Shown here: positions 54,470-62,941 of the stretch, piece after piece | How the letters are laid out: every line of letters begins with the position of its first letter | Position numbering within the stretch: position 1 is the first letter of the stretch | Source of the DNA: Pelagimonas phthalicica | GTDB lineage: Bacteria > Pseudomonadota > Alphaproteobacteria > Rhodobacterales > Rhodobacteraceae | Reading direction: 5' to 3' | DNA length: 64,000 nucleotides | Assembly (NCBI RefSeq): GCF_004364805.1 | Contig: NZ_SOAP01000003.1 | Location: forward strand, 310,001 to 374,000 | Position numbers and translations under genes: made by a program | Notes under the pieces: generated by a model | What the model saw: only the letters and a program-made list of their open reading frames with translations | What the model was told of the DNA's origin: nothing | Databases searched by the model: none

Positions 54470-54780
54470 GGTCAGGACCCATTAATTCACAACGCTCAGT
54501 TCGCCAAAATTTGTTCCAGACCAGGCATATACCCGCAGGAATAGTGGTTCTATTGCAAGGGTATATAACGCAGGCTGGGGCAAAATCCGGCGAACCCGTC
54601 GCGCCAGAGGCGCGCCAATACCAGTTGGCCTCCCTTCGGGAGGACGGGCATGGAGAAATACATGCTCTCAGCGGCTCGATTTTCTTGCCAAGGCAACCAG
54701 CCTTGTCTGCGAAATTCAAACCTCTGATAACACGTATTTTTCCATGCTGAGCATTGCGAATTAATGGGTCCTGACCCTAG
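54466..54780. mobile_element. Miniature inverted-repeat element between cmk and GNAT genes
   Basis: Terminal inverted repeats of about 25 bases (GGGTCAGGACCCATTAATTC at the left end and its complement at the right) are bordered on both sides by CTAG. There is no open frame of note. It contains copy 2 of the structured element seen near 6.25 kb and a late run ACACGTATTTTT. The CTAG copies supply the stop codons of cmk (plus strand) and the GNAT gene (minus strand). It is probably mobilised by a transposase elsewhere. Confidence 0.8.
54595..54648 (+). repeat. Structured three-way-junction element, copy 2
   Basis: Outer stem CCCGTC/GACGGG, hairpin GCGCC-AGA-GGCGC, linker GCCAATA, hairpin CCTCCC-TTC-GGGAGG. 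The first hairpin differs from copy 1 by a C-G to G-C swap, and the second hairpin is wholly changed yet still pairs. It lies inside the miniature element, which suggests how copies spread. Confidence 0.5.
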
Positions 54781-55229
54781 GAAACATCCCGCCCCTCATC
54801 CAGCGCTCGTTCCATAAAACAAAAAGGGCGACCGCCCTTTTCATAGCGCTGTCCGAACTCCCGAAACCCGAACCGTTTGTAAAGGGTGATGGCATCCAGC
54901 CGCGCGCCAAGCCAGATCCTGCTATGGTCCTTGGCGGCGATGTCTATCACCTTTTGCAACATCCGCGATCCGATCCCGCGGCCCTGAAATTCTGGCAGAG
55001 TCGCAAATTTTCGCAATCGAAGGCCGTTCTCTGAATCGTATAAAGAGACGACAGAAACCAGTTTTCCGCCAAGAAACGCCCCCAGATGCAAGGCCGTGGC
55101 ATCGCCCTTTACCCGGGAAAAATCGCGCGGATGCTCGGGCCACATGACCGCATGACGCATGTTCAGAACTTCTGTGAAATCAGCTTCGGCAAAAGTCAGC
55201 GTTTCAGTCGTGGGGGCTGCGGCATCCAT
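54777..55229 (-). CDS. GNAT-family N-acetyltransferase
   Basis: A 150-residue acetyltransferase. The acetyl-CoA motif is LPEFQGRGIGSRMLQKVI (the R-x-x-G-x-G/A signature), followed by LGARLDAITLYKRFGF. The substrate is not clear. The ATG at 55229 overlaps the HxlR stop codon; a GTG one codon earlier is possible. Its TAG stop lies in the CTAG at the edge of the miniature element. Confidence 0.85.
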   Translation of the reverse strand: MDAAAPTTETLTFAEADFTEVLNMRHAVMWPEHPRDFSRVKGDATALHLGAFLGGKLVSVVSLYDSENGLRLRKFATLPEFQGRGIGSRMLQKVIDIAAKDHSRIWLGARLDAITLYKRFGFREFGQRYEKGGRPFCFMERALDEGRDVS

Positions 55230-55597
55230 CACGATGCCTCGCTCCGCTCATCAAAGTTCGCCCGTGCTGCGTCGATATTGGCCAGATTATCCATCGCCCA
55301 ATAGCCCATCAACCGCACCGGTTCGCGAAAGGATTGCCCCAGCGGCGTCAGCGCGTATTCCACCTTGGGCGGGATGGTTGGGTATTGTGTCCTTCGCACC
55401 AGCCCGTCGCGTTCCAATTCGCGCAAAGTCAGGCTCAGCATACGTTGTGAAATGCCCAAATGGCGCTTTAACTCATTGAAACGCATGACGTCGTTATAGC
55501 CCAAGGCGGTGACGACCAGCACGCTCCATTTGTCGCCAACGCGCGACAGCACCTCTTGGATGCGGGGGCAGTCCGGGCATTTGGGACGCTCTGCCAT
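55229..55597 (-). CDS. HxlR-family transcriptional regulator
   Basis: A 122-residue HxlR-type winged-helix protein (VGDKWSVLVVTAL, RFNELKRHLGISQRMLSLTLRELERDGLV, PPKVEYALTPLG). Two cysteines at the start (Cys7, Cys10) could sense oxidants or quinone-type electrophiles as in related regulators. It is divergent from a nitroreductase-type gene 130 bases away, the expected target, and co-transcribed with a GNAT gene. Confidence 0.9.
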   Translation of the reverse strand: MAERPKCPDCPRIQEVLSRVGDKWSVLVVTALGYNDVMRFNELKRHLGISQRMLSLTLRELERDGLVRRTQYPTIPPKVEYALTPLGQSFREPVRLMGYWAMDNLANIDAARANFDERSEAS

Positions 55598-55727
55598 GTG
55601 GTTTCCTTTTTGTTACCGGGACACAAATTTGTGCCTTCTTGTGGTGCGAGTGGTTCTGTTTATATAGCCAGTTACAAAATGACACCACCCCTCGCGGCGC
55701 TGGCCGCATCATCAGGATTGACTCAAA

Positions 55728-56363
55728 ATGACCGCACTTCTCGACAAGCTGACCTGGCGCTATGCCACCAAGAAATTCGACCCGTCCAAATCTGTCCCGC
55801 AGGACAAGGTGGACCAAATCCTCGAAGCGATCCGCCTCGCGCCGACCTCGTCCGGGACGCAACCTTTCGAAGTGTTTGTCGTGACCAATGACGAGATCCG
55901 CGCCGAAATCCGCAAAGTGGCCTGGGATCAGTCGCAAGTCACAGATGCCTCGCATGTTCTGGTCTTTGCCGCCTGGGACAATTACAGCGCCGAGCGTATC
56001 GACGCGGTTGTCACCCAAATGGAGGAAGAGCGCGGCAAGAGCGAGATGCTGACCGGCTATTATGACAACCTCAAGAACATGTATCTCCCACGTGAGGCCG
56101 AAGTGAACCACAACCACGCCGCGCGTCAGGCCTATATCGCCCTGGGCTTTGCCCTGGCCGCCGCCGCTGAACTTGAGGTCGACAGCACCCCGATGGAAGG
56201 GTTCGACCCCGAAAAGGTCGATGAAATTCTGGGCCTGCGTGAAAAGGGGCTGCGCTCTTTGACCCTGCTGCCGCTGGGCTATCGTCAGGCGGAAGAGGAT
56301 TGGCTGGTCAACATGAAGAAAGTGCGCAAACCGCGCGCCGGGTTCGTGACCGAAATCGCGTAA
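55728..56363 (+). CDS. NAD(P)H nitroreductase-family flavoprotein
   Basis: A 211-residue FMN oxidoreductase of the NfsB type. The FMN-contacting start RYATKKFDPSK and the region LAPTSSGTQPFEVFVV are conserved, with LLPLGYRQAEEDW near the end. It probably reduces nitro compounds, quinones or similar electrophiles. It is divergent from the HxlR regulator, which supports control by such compounds. Confidence 0.9.
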   Translation: MTALLDKLTWRYATKKFDPSKSVPQDKVDQILEAIRLAPTSSGTQPFEVFVVTNDEIRAEIRKVAWDQSQVTDASHVLVFAAWDNYSAERIDAVVTQMEEERGKSEMLTGYYDNLKNMYLPREAEVNHNHAARQAYIALGFALAAAAELEVDSTPMEGFDPEKVDEILGLREKGLRSLTLLPLGYRQAEEDWLVNMKKVRKPRAGFVTEIA

Positions 56364-56377
56364 CTGCCGTGAAACAG

Positions 56378-56403
56378 GATGCAGACCTGGACGGGTCTGC
56401 ATC
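56378..56403 (+). terminator. Hairpin between convergent nitroreductase and Lrp genes
   Basis: A perfect 10-base stem GATGCAGACC/GGTCTGCATC with a six-base loop, 15 bases after the nitroreductase stop and before the convergent Lrp stop. There is no T-run, but it could work from both sides. Confidence 0.5.
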
Positions 56404-56426
56404 AGCCTCTTGGGGGGCAAAAGGCC

Positions 56427-56891
56427 CTAGCTATCTTCGGTCAGATGAAACCCCCGAAATTCCTTTACCGCTGACAGGCTCAGCAAGGTTTTCATCTGCA
56501 CAACGGATGGAATAAGCGTCAGACGCTCGCGATAAAGCGTCTCGTAATCCTCGGTGTTGCGCGCCGCGACCCGGATCAGATAGTCGAACTCGCCCGAGAT
56601 CATATGGCATTCCAGCACCTCGGGCATTTCATGAATGGCCGCCTCAAAGGCTTCAATTTCTTCGCGGCGCTGGCTGACCAGTTTCGCCTCGATGAACACC
56701 TGGATTTCCAGCCCGACCTTCTTGCGATTGAGCCGGGCAGCATAGTGCGAAATCTGCCCCTGACTCTCCAATAATTTGACTCGCCGGTGGCAAGCGGACA
56801 AGGACAGCCCGACCTGGTCGGACAGCTTGGCCATCGAGATTTGACCGTCCCGTTGCAGTATGGAAAGAATTCGGATATCAAGTCTGTCCAT
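56427..56891 (-). CDS. Lrp/AsnC-family regulator
   Basis: A 154-residue Lrp protein: winged helix (DRLDIRILSILQRDGQISMAKLSDQVGLSLSACHRRVKLLE) and RAM domain (LECHMISGEFDYLIRVAARN). It is divergent from a universal stress protein gene followed by an alanine/sodium symporter gene. The AT-rich 144-base gap probably holds its sites, and control of the symporter by an amino acid is likely. Confidence 0.9.
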   Translation of the reverse strand: MDRLDIRILSILQRDGQISMAKLSDQVGLSLSACHRRVKLLESQGQISHYAARLNRKKVGLEIQVFIEAKLVSQRREEIEAFEAAIHEMPEVLECHMISGEFDYLIRVAARNTEDYETLYRERLTLIPSVVQMKTLLSLSAVKEFRGFHLTEDS

Positions 56892-57035
56892 CGGAAATTA
56901 TCCCAATATTTTCCATGATTGTGTATTTTTTCCATAAAAATTCCTGATCTTCAAGAAATTAAAGAACCTTTCTCATTCCTTTCCGACTAATTTGCGCCTG
57001 TCTCACAGCAGACAAAACAAAAATGGGAGGGGATT

Positions 57036-57470
57036 ATGTCCCAGAAAATTGTCGTCGGATATGACGGCAGCGACAGCGCAAAGGCCGCATTGGCCTTTGC
57101 CGTAGACCAAGCCAAGACACAGGGCAGCAGCATTGTCGTTGCCCATATCCTGGAATGGTCTCCATATTCGTTCTTGACGCCAACCGAACTCGAAGAGCGT
57201 CACAAGCGGCGCGGCGAAGAGTTGGATCGGGCCGAGGTCGCGATTTTGGCTCCGGCCGTTGATGGCTTGAAAGACAGCGGTCTGGCGATCGACACGGCGT
57301 TGAAATACGGCAATATCGCGACCACGCTTGGCGATATCGCCAAGGAAAGCGGTGCCGATCAGATTGTGATCGGTCGTAACGGTGAACCTGGTTTGTCGTC
57401 GCGGGTCTTCGGCTCTGTCGCCATCAGCCTTGCGCAATCTGCGCCCGTGCCTGTCACCATTGTACCCTAA
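57036..57470 (+). CDS. Universal stress protein (UspA family)
   Basis: A 144-residue single-domain USP. It starts KIVVGYDGSDSAKAALAFA, and the late nucleotide-loop region is IVIGRNGEPGLSSRVFGSVA, which partly keeps the ATP-binding G-x2-G-x9-G pattern. GGGAGGGG precedes the ATG. It shares a transcript with the symporter 26 bases downstream, so it may tune transport. This is inference from context. Confidence 0.88.
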   Translation: MSQKIVVGYDGSDSAKAALAFAVDQAKTQGSSIVVAHILEWSPYSFLTPTELEERHKRRGEELDRAEVAILAPAVDGLKDSGLAIDTALKYGNIATTLGDIAKESGADQIVIGRNGEPGLSSRVFGSVAISLAQSAPVPVTIVP

Positions 57471-57495
57471 GCGCCAAAAGCGAATTGGATCTATC

Positions 57496-59040
57496 ATGAC
57501 AAATCTTATCAAGGCAGCGGCCGTGGCCGCTCCTGCCGTGTTGGCTGCATCTGCGCCAGCCGCGGCTCAATCGCTCGATGAAACGATCAACCAGGGCTTT
57601 GCAAGCGCCACCGGCTGGTTCGTCTCCTTCATCTTCAGCCCGTTCCCGGGAACGACCTTCCCATGGATCGTAATGTGGCTGGTCATCGCCGCCACCGTGT
57701 TCACCCTTTACTTTGCCTTCATTCAGTTTCGCGCGTTTCCACATGCGATTTCGCTGGTCAAAGGTGACTATTCCGACCCCAATGATGCGGGTGAGGTCAG
57801 TCATTTTCAGGCTCTCGCAACCGCGCTTTCCGGTACAGTAGGCCTGGGGAATATCGCGGGGGTTGCCGTGGCCATTGGCATCGGCGGTCCGGGCGCAACC
57901 TTCTGGATGATTTTGGCCGGCCTGATGGGCATGGCGTCGAAATTCACCGAATGTACGCTGGGCGTGAAATATCGCAATGAATACGATGACGGCACCGTCT
58001 CTGGTGGCCCGATGTATTACATGACCAAGGGCTTTCAAGAACGCGGCATTCCCGCCGGTGGCATCCTGGCCGTGATGTTCTCGATCTTCTGTATCCTGGG
58101 CGCTTTGGGCGGCGGCAACATGTTCCAGGCCAACCAGGCCCATGCGCAGATCGCCAATGTTGTCGGCGACTATCCGGGCTGGATCACCGGTCTGATCTTT
58201 GCGGCCATCGTGTTCCTAGTGATCGTGGGTGGTCTGAAATCCATCGCCAAGGTGACCGAGAAAGTCGTGCCTTTCATGGGCGTGCTTTATGTTCTGACCG
58301 CTTTGGTCATCCTGATCATGAACGCTGATATGATCATGTGGGCCTTTGGCCAGATCTTTGAAGGGGCCTTTACCGGTCTTGGCGTTGCAGGCGGTATGGT
58401 TGGCGCGCTGATCCAGGGCTTTAAGCGGGCGGCGTTCTCGAACGAAGCCGGTGTTGGTTCTGCGGCGATTGCCCACTCGGCGGTCCGCACCAAAGAGCCG
58501 ATCACCGAAGGTTTCGTTTCCTTGCTGGAGCCATTCATCGACACCGTGGTGATCTGCACCATGACCGCTTTGGTGATCATCATCACCGGTCAGCTGGTGG
58601 CCGATCCGAATACCGGGCTCTACCTGCTGGACGAAGGCGCATCGACCATCCAGACCGTTGACGGCAACAAAGGCGTTGCGCTGACATCTGCGGCCTTCTC
58701 TTCGGCGATCCCGTTCTTCAAGTATATCCTGGCGGTTGCGGTTATCCTCTTTGCCTTCTCCACCATGATCAGCTGGTCCTATTACGGTTTGAAAGCCTGG
58801 ACCTTCCTGTTCGGTGAAGGCCAGACCAAAGAGCTGATCTTCAAGGTGATCTTCTGCATCTTTGTTGTGATCGGTGCCTCGGCCAACCTTGGCCCTGTGA
58901 TCGACTTCTCCGATGCGGCGATCTTTGCCATGGCGGTGGTCAACATCGTTGCGCTCTACCTCCTGATGCCTGTCGTCAAGGGCGAGCTCGACAGCTACCT
59001 GTCGCGCCTGAAATCGGGTGAGATCAAAAAGCACAGCTAA
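57496..59040 (+). CDS. Alanine or glycine:cation symporter (AGCS family)
   Basis: A 514-residue inner-membrane transporter with about 10-11 helices. The AGCS signature is GTVGLGNIAGVAVAIGIGG, with PGATFWMILAGLMGM and NEAGVGSAAIAHS further on. It should import alanine or glycine with sodium. The N-terminus is unusual: a signal-like hydrophobic stretch (AAAVAAPAVLAASAPAAA) before the first helix. The start at 57496 is set by the preceding USP gene. A strong terminator follows. Confidence 0.92.
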   Translation: MTNLIKAAAVAAPAVLAASAPAAAQSLDETINQGFASATGWFVSFIFSPFPGTTFPWIVMWLVIAATVFTLYFAFIQFRAFPHAISLVKGDYSDPNDAGEVSHFQALATALSGTVGLGNIAGVAVAIGIGGPGATFWMILAGLMGMASKFTECTLGVKYRNEYDDGTVSGGPMYYMTKGFQERGIPAGGILAVMFSIFCILGALGGGNMFQANQAHAQIANVVGDYPGWITGLIFAAIVFLVIVGGLKSIAKVTEKVVPFMGVLYVLTALVILIMNADMIMWAFGQIFEGAFTGLGVAGGMVGALIQGFKRAAFSNEAGVGSAAIAHSAVRTKEPITEGFVSLLEPFIDTVVICTMTALVIIITGQLVADPNTGLYLLDEGASTIQTVDGNKGVALTSAAFSSAIPFFKYILAVAVILFAFSTMISWSYYGLKAWTFLFGEGQTKELIFKVIFCIFVVIGASANLGPVIDFSDAAIFAMAVVNIVALYLLMPVVKGELDSYLSRLKSGEIKKHS

Positions 59041-59075
59041 TTTGGGGCTTCCCCAAAGCAAGCGATAAACAGGAT

Positions 59076-59112
59076 CAAGCCGCCAGTACTTCTGGCGGCT
59101 TGGTTGTTTTTG
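59076..59112 (+). terminator. Rho-independent terminator of the symporter operon
   Basis: An 11-base perfect stem CAAGCCGCCAG/CTGGCGGCTTG with loop TACTT, followed by GTTGTTTTT. It starts 36 bases after the symporter stop and precedes the convergent acidic-protein gene. Confidence 0.85.
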
Positions 59113-59122
59113 GCGGCGTCAC

Positions 59123-60118
59123 TCAAAAGATGAAATCGTCAATCGGATCCGGCTGGGTGGTGCCATAGGTTGGATCCACCGGCTCGACCACAACGCCGCC
59201 CGAGAATTCACCGTCGCCCTGTGCAGGCTGGGTCAACCCATAGGTCGGGCCGTGCAAGACCAGCTCGACCTCAACCTCATAGGTGTCAGGGCCGGGTTGT
59301 GTGGTGCCGTCATCGCCGGGCTTGCGGAACTCAAAGGCATCCGGGATGTCGGCCCCGTCTTCGTCTCCGCTGCATCCGCCCAACCCGTCTTCGCCACCGG
59401 CAGGAATGGCGGCAGTATCAGAGCCGCCCGCCGGCGCGTCATCTTCCTCTGGAGGAGTTTCTTTGCCGTCTTCTGGCGTAGTGTCCTCCGGTTCCGGGCT
59501 GTCCCCATCGTCTTCTGGGGTTTTGCCGGTGCCGTCTTCGGGCTCATCCTCTTGTTCAGGCTCTGGATTGTGTCCCTCTTCGGGCCAGAGATAGATGGTC
59601 CCGTCCTCATCAACGGCGTAATCAGCTTTGCCGTCCCCGTCCTCATCCGTGCCATCCAGCCAAAGATCGATGCCGTTCTTGGTCATCACCCCGGCCTCCT
59701 TGCCATTGGAATCATACACGATGTCGCCGGGCTGCGCGGTTTGGTAATTCGGCTTGCCGGTATCCGTATGCCAGCCATCCCCCTCAAACAGCGTGCTCTG
59801 ATCGCCACTGGCGGCCTGTTCCATCTTGTCCTCACCCGCTTCGGGCAGGCCGGCCATATGGTCCTCAATCCCCTTGGCCCCACCAATTTCGCCAAAGGCA
59901 TCTTCGGTCGCTCCAGCGGCCAAGGCCTCCAGCGCCGACGGGGTGTTCAACATGGCATTGAGCGCGGCGGTTGGATCAACCTCCAAAGCCGCGCTTATCG
60001 CCAGAAAATCACCTTCGGCCAACCATGCGGCGACATCGGCAATGGTCCAGCCCTGTTCGGCCAGAAACGCCTGGGTGCTGGTTGGAATATTCGAAATGGA
60101 AAGCGTTACAGTTTTCAT
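59123..60118 (-). CDS. Large acidic repeat-containing protein of unknown function
   Basis: A 331-residue protein with no recognised domain. It has no signal peptide. Residues 1-90 form a helical N-terminus (TSTQAFLAEQGWTIADVAAWL, then ALAAGATEDAFGEIGG). The middle is extremely Asp/Glu/Pro/Gly-rich and low in complexity. The C-terminus has repeated short motifs GPTYGLTQP, DPTYGTTQP and DGTTQPGPDTY, and ends DDFIF. The start at 60118 has AGGTG before it. The acid content and hydrophobic end resemble some secreted or surface repeat proteins, but this is only an impression. Confidence 0.6.
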   Translation of the reverse strand: MKTVTLSISNIPTSTQAFLAEQGWTIADVAAWLAEGDFLAISAALEVDPTAALNAMLNTPSALEALAAGATEDAFGEIGGAKGIEDHMAGLPEAGEDKMEQAASGDQSTLFEGDGWHTDTGKPNYQTAQPGDIVYDSNGKEAGVMTKNGIDLWLDGTDEDGDGKADYAVDEDGTIYLWPEEGHNPEPEQEDEPEDGTGKTPEDDGDSPEPEDTTPEDGKETPPEEDDAPAGGSDTAAIPAGGEDGLGGCSGDEDGADIPDAFEFRKPGDDGTTQPGPDTYEVEVELVLHGPTYGLTQPAQGDGEFSGGVVVEPVDPTYGTTQPDPIDDFIF

Positions 60119-60311
60119 GGTTACACCTGTGTGTTTGTCAAAAAGAAGCCGGGTTGAAAATTCCGTTTTGGCCCGGTGCTTTCTATCTGCAAACGCCCGG
60201 CAGTTTGTGCCAGTCAGGAAACCCATAGGGGGAGGGCGTGGGGTGTTTTCCCCTAAAATCTGTGTCCGCTGACCCCATGGAAAGGCCGCACATTTTGGGC
60301 AGATCACGCAA

Positions 60312-60343
60312 CAAAAAAGGCTGCCAGCACAGGCTGGCAACCT
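60312..60343 (-). terminator. Terminator of the small lipoprotein gene
   Basis: Read on the minus strand, TTGCCAGCC-TGT-GCTGGCAG is followed by CCTTTTTT. It lies 50 bases after the stop of the lipoprotein gene at 60393. Confidence 0.6.
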
Positions 60344-60392
60344 CATTCATTTCAGGTCAATAGTGGCGTTTTGCTGGGCCTATGCCGACCGC

Positions 60393-60749
60393 TTATCCAC
60401 CAATCGTATAAGTGGCCGATTTCGATCCGTCGCGACGCAGGAAAACAACGGTGTTTCCGTCAATCTGCGGCTCGCTGCAAAACTCTTTCCCGGCCAGAAA
60501 CTCCGGGGCGGCATAGGTGCTGCACACCTCCTTGGCGGTGGCAACATAAGTCCCGTCAATATCCTCCCCCCGCGCGGTGCCCGACACGGTGCCATCGGCG
60601 TTCATGATAATAACCAAACCATTATCGGCCATCAGCTTTTTACCCACCAAAGGCGTCACCGCCGTGGTCGGAGCCGCATCCGGTGTCACCGTCTGGCATG
60701 CAGTCAAAAGAGAAACAGCCGCCAGGGAAATTGCAAAAATAGTCTTCAT
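60393..60749 (-). CDS. Small META-like lipoprotein
   Basis: A 118-residue lipoprotein (lipobox LTAC, Cys18). The mature domain has strand-rich text (LVGKKLMADNGLVIIMNADGTVSG, VFLRRDGSKSATYTI) and two Cys (EVCSTY, EFCSEP). It resembles small beta-rich META or lipocalin-type lipoproteins, but I cannot assign a family. GGAGG precedes the ATG at 60749. The divergent neighbour is rpsA. Confidence 0.65.
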   Translation of the reverse strand: MKTIFAISLAAVSLLTACQTVTPDAAPTTAVTPLVGKKLMADNGLVIIMNADGTVSGTARGEDIDGTYVATAKEVCSTYAAPEFLAGKEFCSEPQIDGNTVVFLRRDGSKSATYTIGG

Positions 60750-61073
60750 ATTAAGTCCTCCAATACCTGTCATTCTTGGCATGGGGGGCGATTGCGATCA
60801 AGGAATGTGTGGTTGGGGCCCAAGTTCGCTTGGTCCTCAACGCGGCATACGGGCTTGCCCAACCCTTCATTTCATTGTAAGGACCCCGCTATCTGACGGC
60901 CATCAAGAGTCGCGGATGTGGTGAGCAGGGCCAGGGGACAATCCTCGGGCCCTTCTTGTTTGTGTTTTTCGCCACGCCCGCCTCTACCAGCGATCGCCCC
61001 GGATGCAACGAAACCAAGACCCGCGGAGACAACCGTGCGGCCCGACAAAGTGATGCAAAGGATAAAACGCCAC
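60750..61073. other. rpsA leader region
   Basis: These 324 bases carry the rpsA promoter and a long leader. The open frame here in the rpsA phase is continuous but has no coding character. AAAGGA lies 11 bases before the rpsA ATG, rather far. Because S1 represses its own mRNA in other bacteria, leader structure may matter, but no conserved element was recognised. Confidence 0.45.
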
Positions 61074-62750
61074 ATGGCTAATGCAACTATGGAAGAATTC
61101 GAAGCCCTCCTTAATGAGAGCCTCGAAATGGACACGCCGGACGAAGGTTCGGTTGTCAAAGGCAAGGTAATCGCAATTGAAGCGGGCCAGGCCATCATCG
61201 ACGTAGGCTACAAAATGGAAGGCCGCGTCGAGCTGAAAGAATTCGCTGAACCCGGCGAAGCCCCCAAGGTCGAAGTTGGCGACGAAGTCGAGGTTTACCT
61301 CCGTGCTGCCGAAAACGCCCGTGGCGAGGCTGTTATCTCCCGCGAGATGGCGCGCCGTGAAGAAGCATGGGATCGTCTGGAAAAAGCCTACGCTGATGAC
61401 GCCCGCGTCGAAGGTGCGATCTTTGGTCGTGTCAAAGGTGGCTTCACCGTTGATTTGGGCGGCGCAGTTGCGTTCTTGCCTGGTTCTCAGGTTGATGTGC
61501 GCCCCGTGCGCGACGCTGGCCCGCTGATGGGTCTCAAGCAGCCGTTCCAGATCCTGAAAATGGACCGTCGCCGTGGCAACATCGTTGTCTCGCGTCGCGC
61601 GATCCTCGAAGAGTCCCGCGCCGAACAGCGCGCCGAAGTTATCGGAAAGCTGGGTGAAGGTGACTCCGTTGAGGGTGTCGTCAAGAACATCACCGAATAC
61701 GGTGCCTTTGTTGACCTGGGCGGCGTTGACGGCCTTCTGCACGTCACCGACATGGCATGGCGCCGTGTGAACCACCCATCCGAGATCCTGACCATCGGCG
61801 AAACCGTCAAGGTTCAGGTCATCAAGATCAACAAAGACACGCACCGCATCTCGCTGGGTATGAAGCAGCTGCAAGAAGATCCATGGGATCTGGTTGGCGC
61901 GAAATACCCGCTGGGTTCCGTGCACAAAGGCCGCGTGACCAACATCACCGATTACGGTGCCTTTGTTGAGCTCGAAGCCGGTGTCGAAGGTCTTGTTCAC
62001 GTTTCTGAAATGTCCTGGACCAAAAAGAACGTTCACCCGGGCAAGATCGTCTCCACATCTCAGGAAGTCGACGTCATGGTTCTGGAAATCGACGGCTCCA
62101 AGCGCCGCGTTTCCCTTGGTCTCAAGCAGACCATGCGCAACCCATGGGAGCAGTTCGCTGAATCCTATCCTGAGGGCACTCAGGTTGAGGGCGAAGTCAA
62201 GAACATCACCGAATTCGGTCTGTTCATCGGCCTCGAAGGCGATATCGACGGCATGGTTCACCTCTCCGACCTGTCCTGGGACGAGCGTGGCGAAGATGCG
62301 ATCCAGAACTACCGCAAAGGCGACATGGTTCAGGCCGTTGTCTCCGAAGTCGACATCGAGAAAGAGCGTATCTCGCTCTCGATCAAGGCGCTGGGTGGTG
62401 ACAAATTCGCAGATGCGGTTGGCGGCGTGAAGCGCGGCTCGATCGTGACCGTCGAAGTGACCGCGATCGAAGATGGTGGCATCGAAGTGGAATATGAAGG
62501 CATGAAATCCTTCATCCGCCGCTCCGACCTGTCCCGTGACCGTGCTGAGCAGCGCCCAGAGCGCTTCAACACCGGTGACAAGATCGACGTGCGCGTCACC
62601 AATATCGACAGCAAGACCCGTCGTCTGGGCCTGTCGATCAAAGCACGCGAAATCGCAGAAGAAAAAGAAGCCGTGGAACAGTATGGTTCCTCCGACTCCG
62701 GTGCGTCGCTCGGCGACATCCTGGGCGCGGCTCTGAAGGGCGACGAGTAA
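61074..62750 (+). CDS. rpsA: 30S ribosomal protein S1
   Basis: A 558-residue S1, the usual proteobacterial length, with six S1 RNA-binding domains in tandem. Examples are GSVVKGKVIAIEAGQAIIDVG, GDSVEGVVKNITEYGAFVDLG and GSVHKGRVTNITDYGAFVEL. It helps the small subunit bind and unfold mRNA. The start at 61074 gives MANATMEEFEALLNESL, typical of the alphaproteobacterial protein. Codon use is highly biased. A strong terminator follows. Confidence 0.97.
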   Translation: MANATMEEFEALLNESLEMDTPDEGSVVKGKVIAIEAGQAIIDVGYKMEGRVELKEFAEPGEAPKVEVGDEVEVYLRAAENARGEAVISREMARREEAWDRLEKAYADDARVEGAIFGRVKGGFTVDLGGAVAFLPGSQVDVRPVRDAGPLMGLKQPFQILKMDRRRGNIVVSRRAILEESRAEQRAEVIGKLGEGDSVEGVVKNITEYGAFVDLGGVDGLLHVTDMAWRRVNHPSEILTIGETVKVQVIKINKDTHRISLGMKQLQEDPWDLVGAKYPLGSVHKGRVTNITDYGAFVELEAGVEGLVHVSEMSWTKKNVHPGKIVSTSQEVDVMVLEIDGSKRRVSLGLKQTMRNPWEQFAESYPEGTQVEGEVKNITEFGLFIGLEGDIDGMVHLSDLSWDERGEDAIQNYRKGDMVQAVVSEVDIEKERISLSIKALGGDKFADAVGGVKRGSIVTVEVTAIEDGGIEVEYEGMKSFIRRSDLSRDRAEQRPERFNTGDKIDVRVTNIDSKTRRLGLSIKAREIAEEKEAVEQYGSSDSGASLGDILGAALKGDE

Positions 62751-62772
62751 TCGTCACGCTCTCGCGACACAG

Positions 62773-62806
62773 AAAGGCCCCGGAGAAATCCGGGGCCTTT
62801 TTTGTT
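62773..62806 (+). terminator. Rho-independent terminator of rpsA
   Basis: A 12-base perfect stem AAAGGCCCCGGA/TCCGGGGCCTTT with a GAAA tetraloop, followed by TTTGTTT. It starts 22 bases after the rpsA stop codon. Confidence 0.9.
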
Positions 62807-62905
62807 TGGGGCGTATCTGGATTTGGCGTGTCAATCCAATGCATCCAGACATTAAAGCGTTACTCCTCCGATGTCAGGCCAAAGCTTTACAAGAATCATG
62901 CAATA

Positions 62906-62931
62906 GGTTATGGAATGATCATTCCATAACC
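62906..62931. promoter_or_regulatory. 26-base perfect palindrome, probable TetR operator
   Basis: GGTTATGGAATGA and TCATTCCATAACC form a perfect inverted repeat ending one base before a GTG and ten before the ATG of the TetR gene. The position suggests autoregulation by blocking transcription or initiation. Confidence 0.8.
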
Positions 62932-62941
62932 CGTGATTGAT

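Noticed and set aside
60984-62261. 425-codon minus-strand frame opposite rpsA
   Set aside because: rpsA is unmistakable and strongly codon-biased. The antisense frame arises from that bias.
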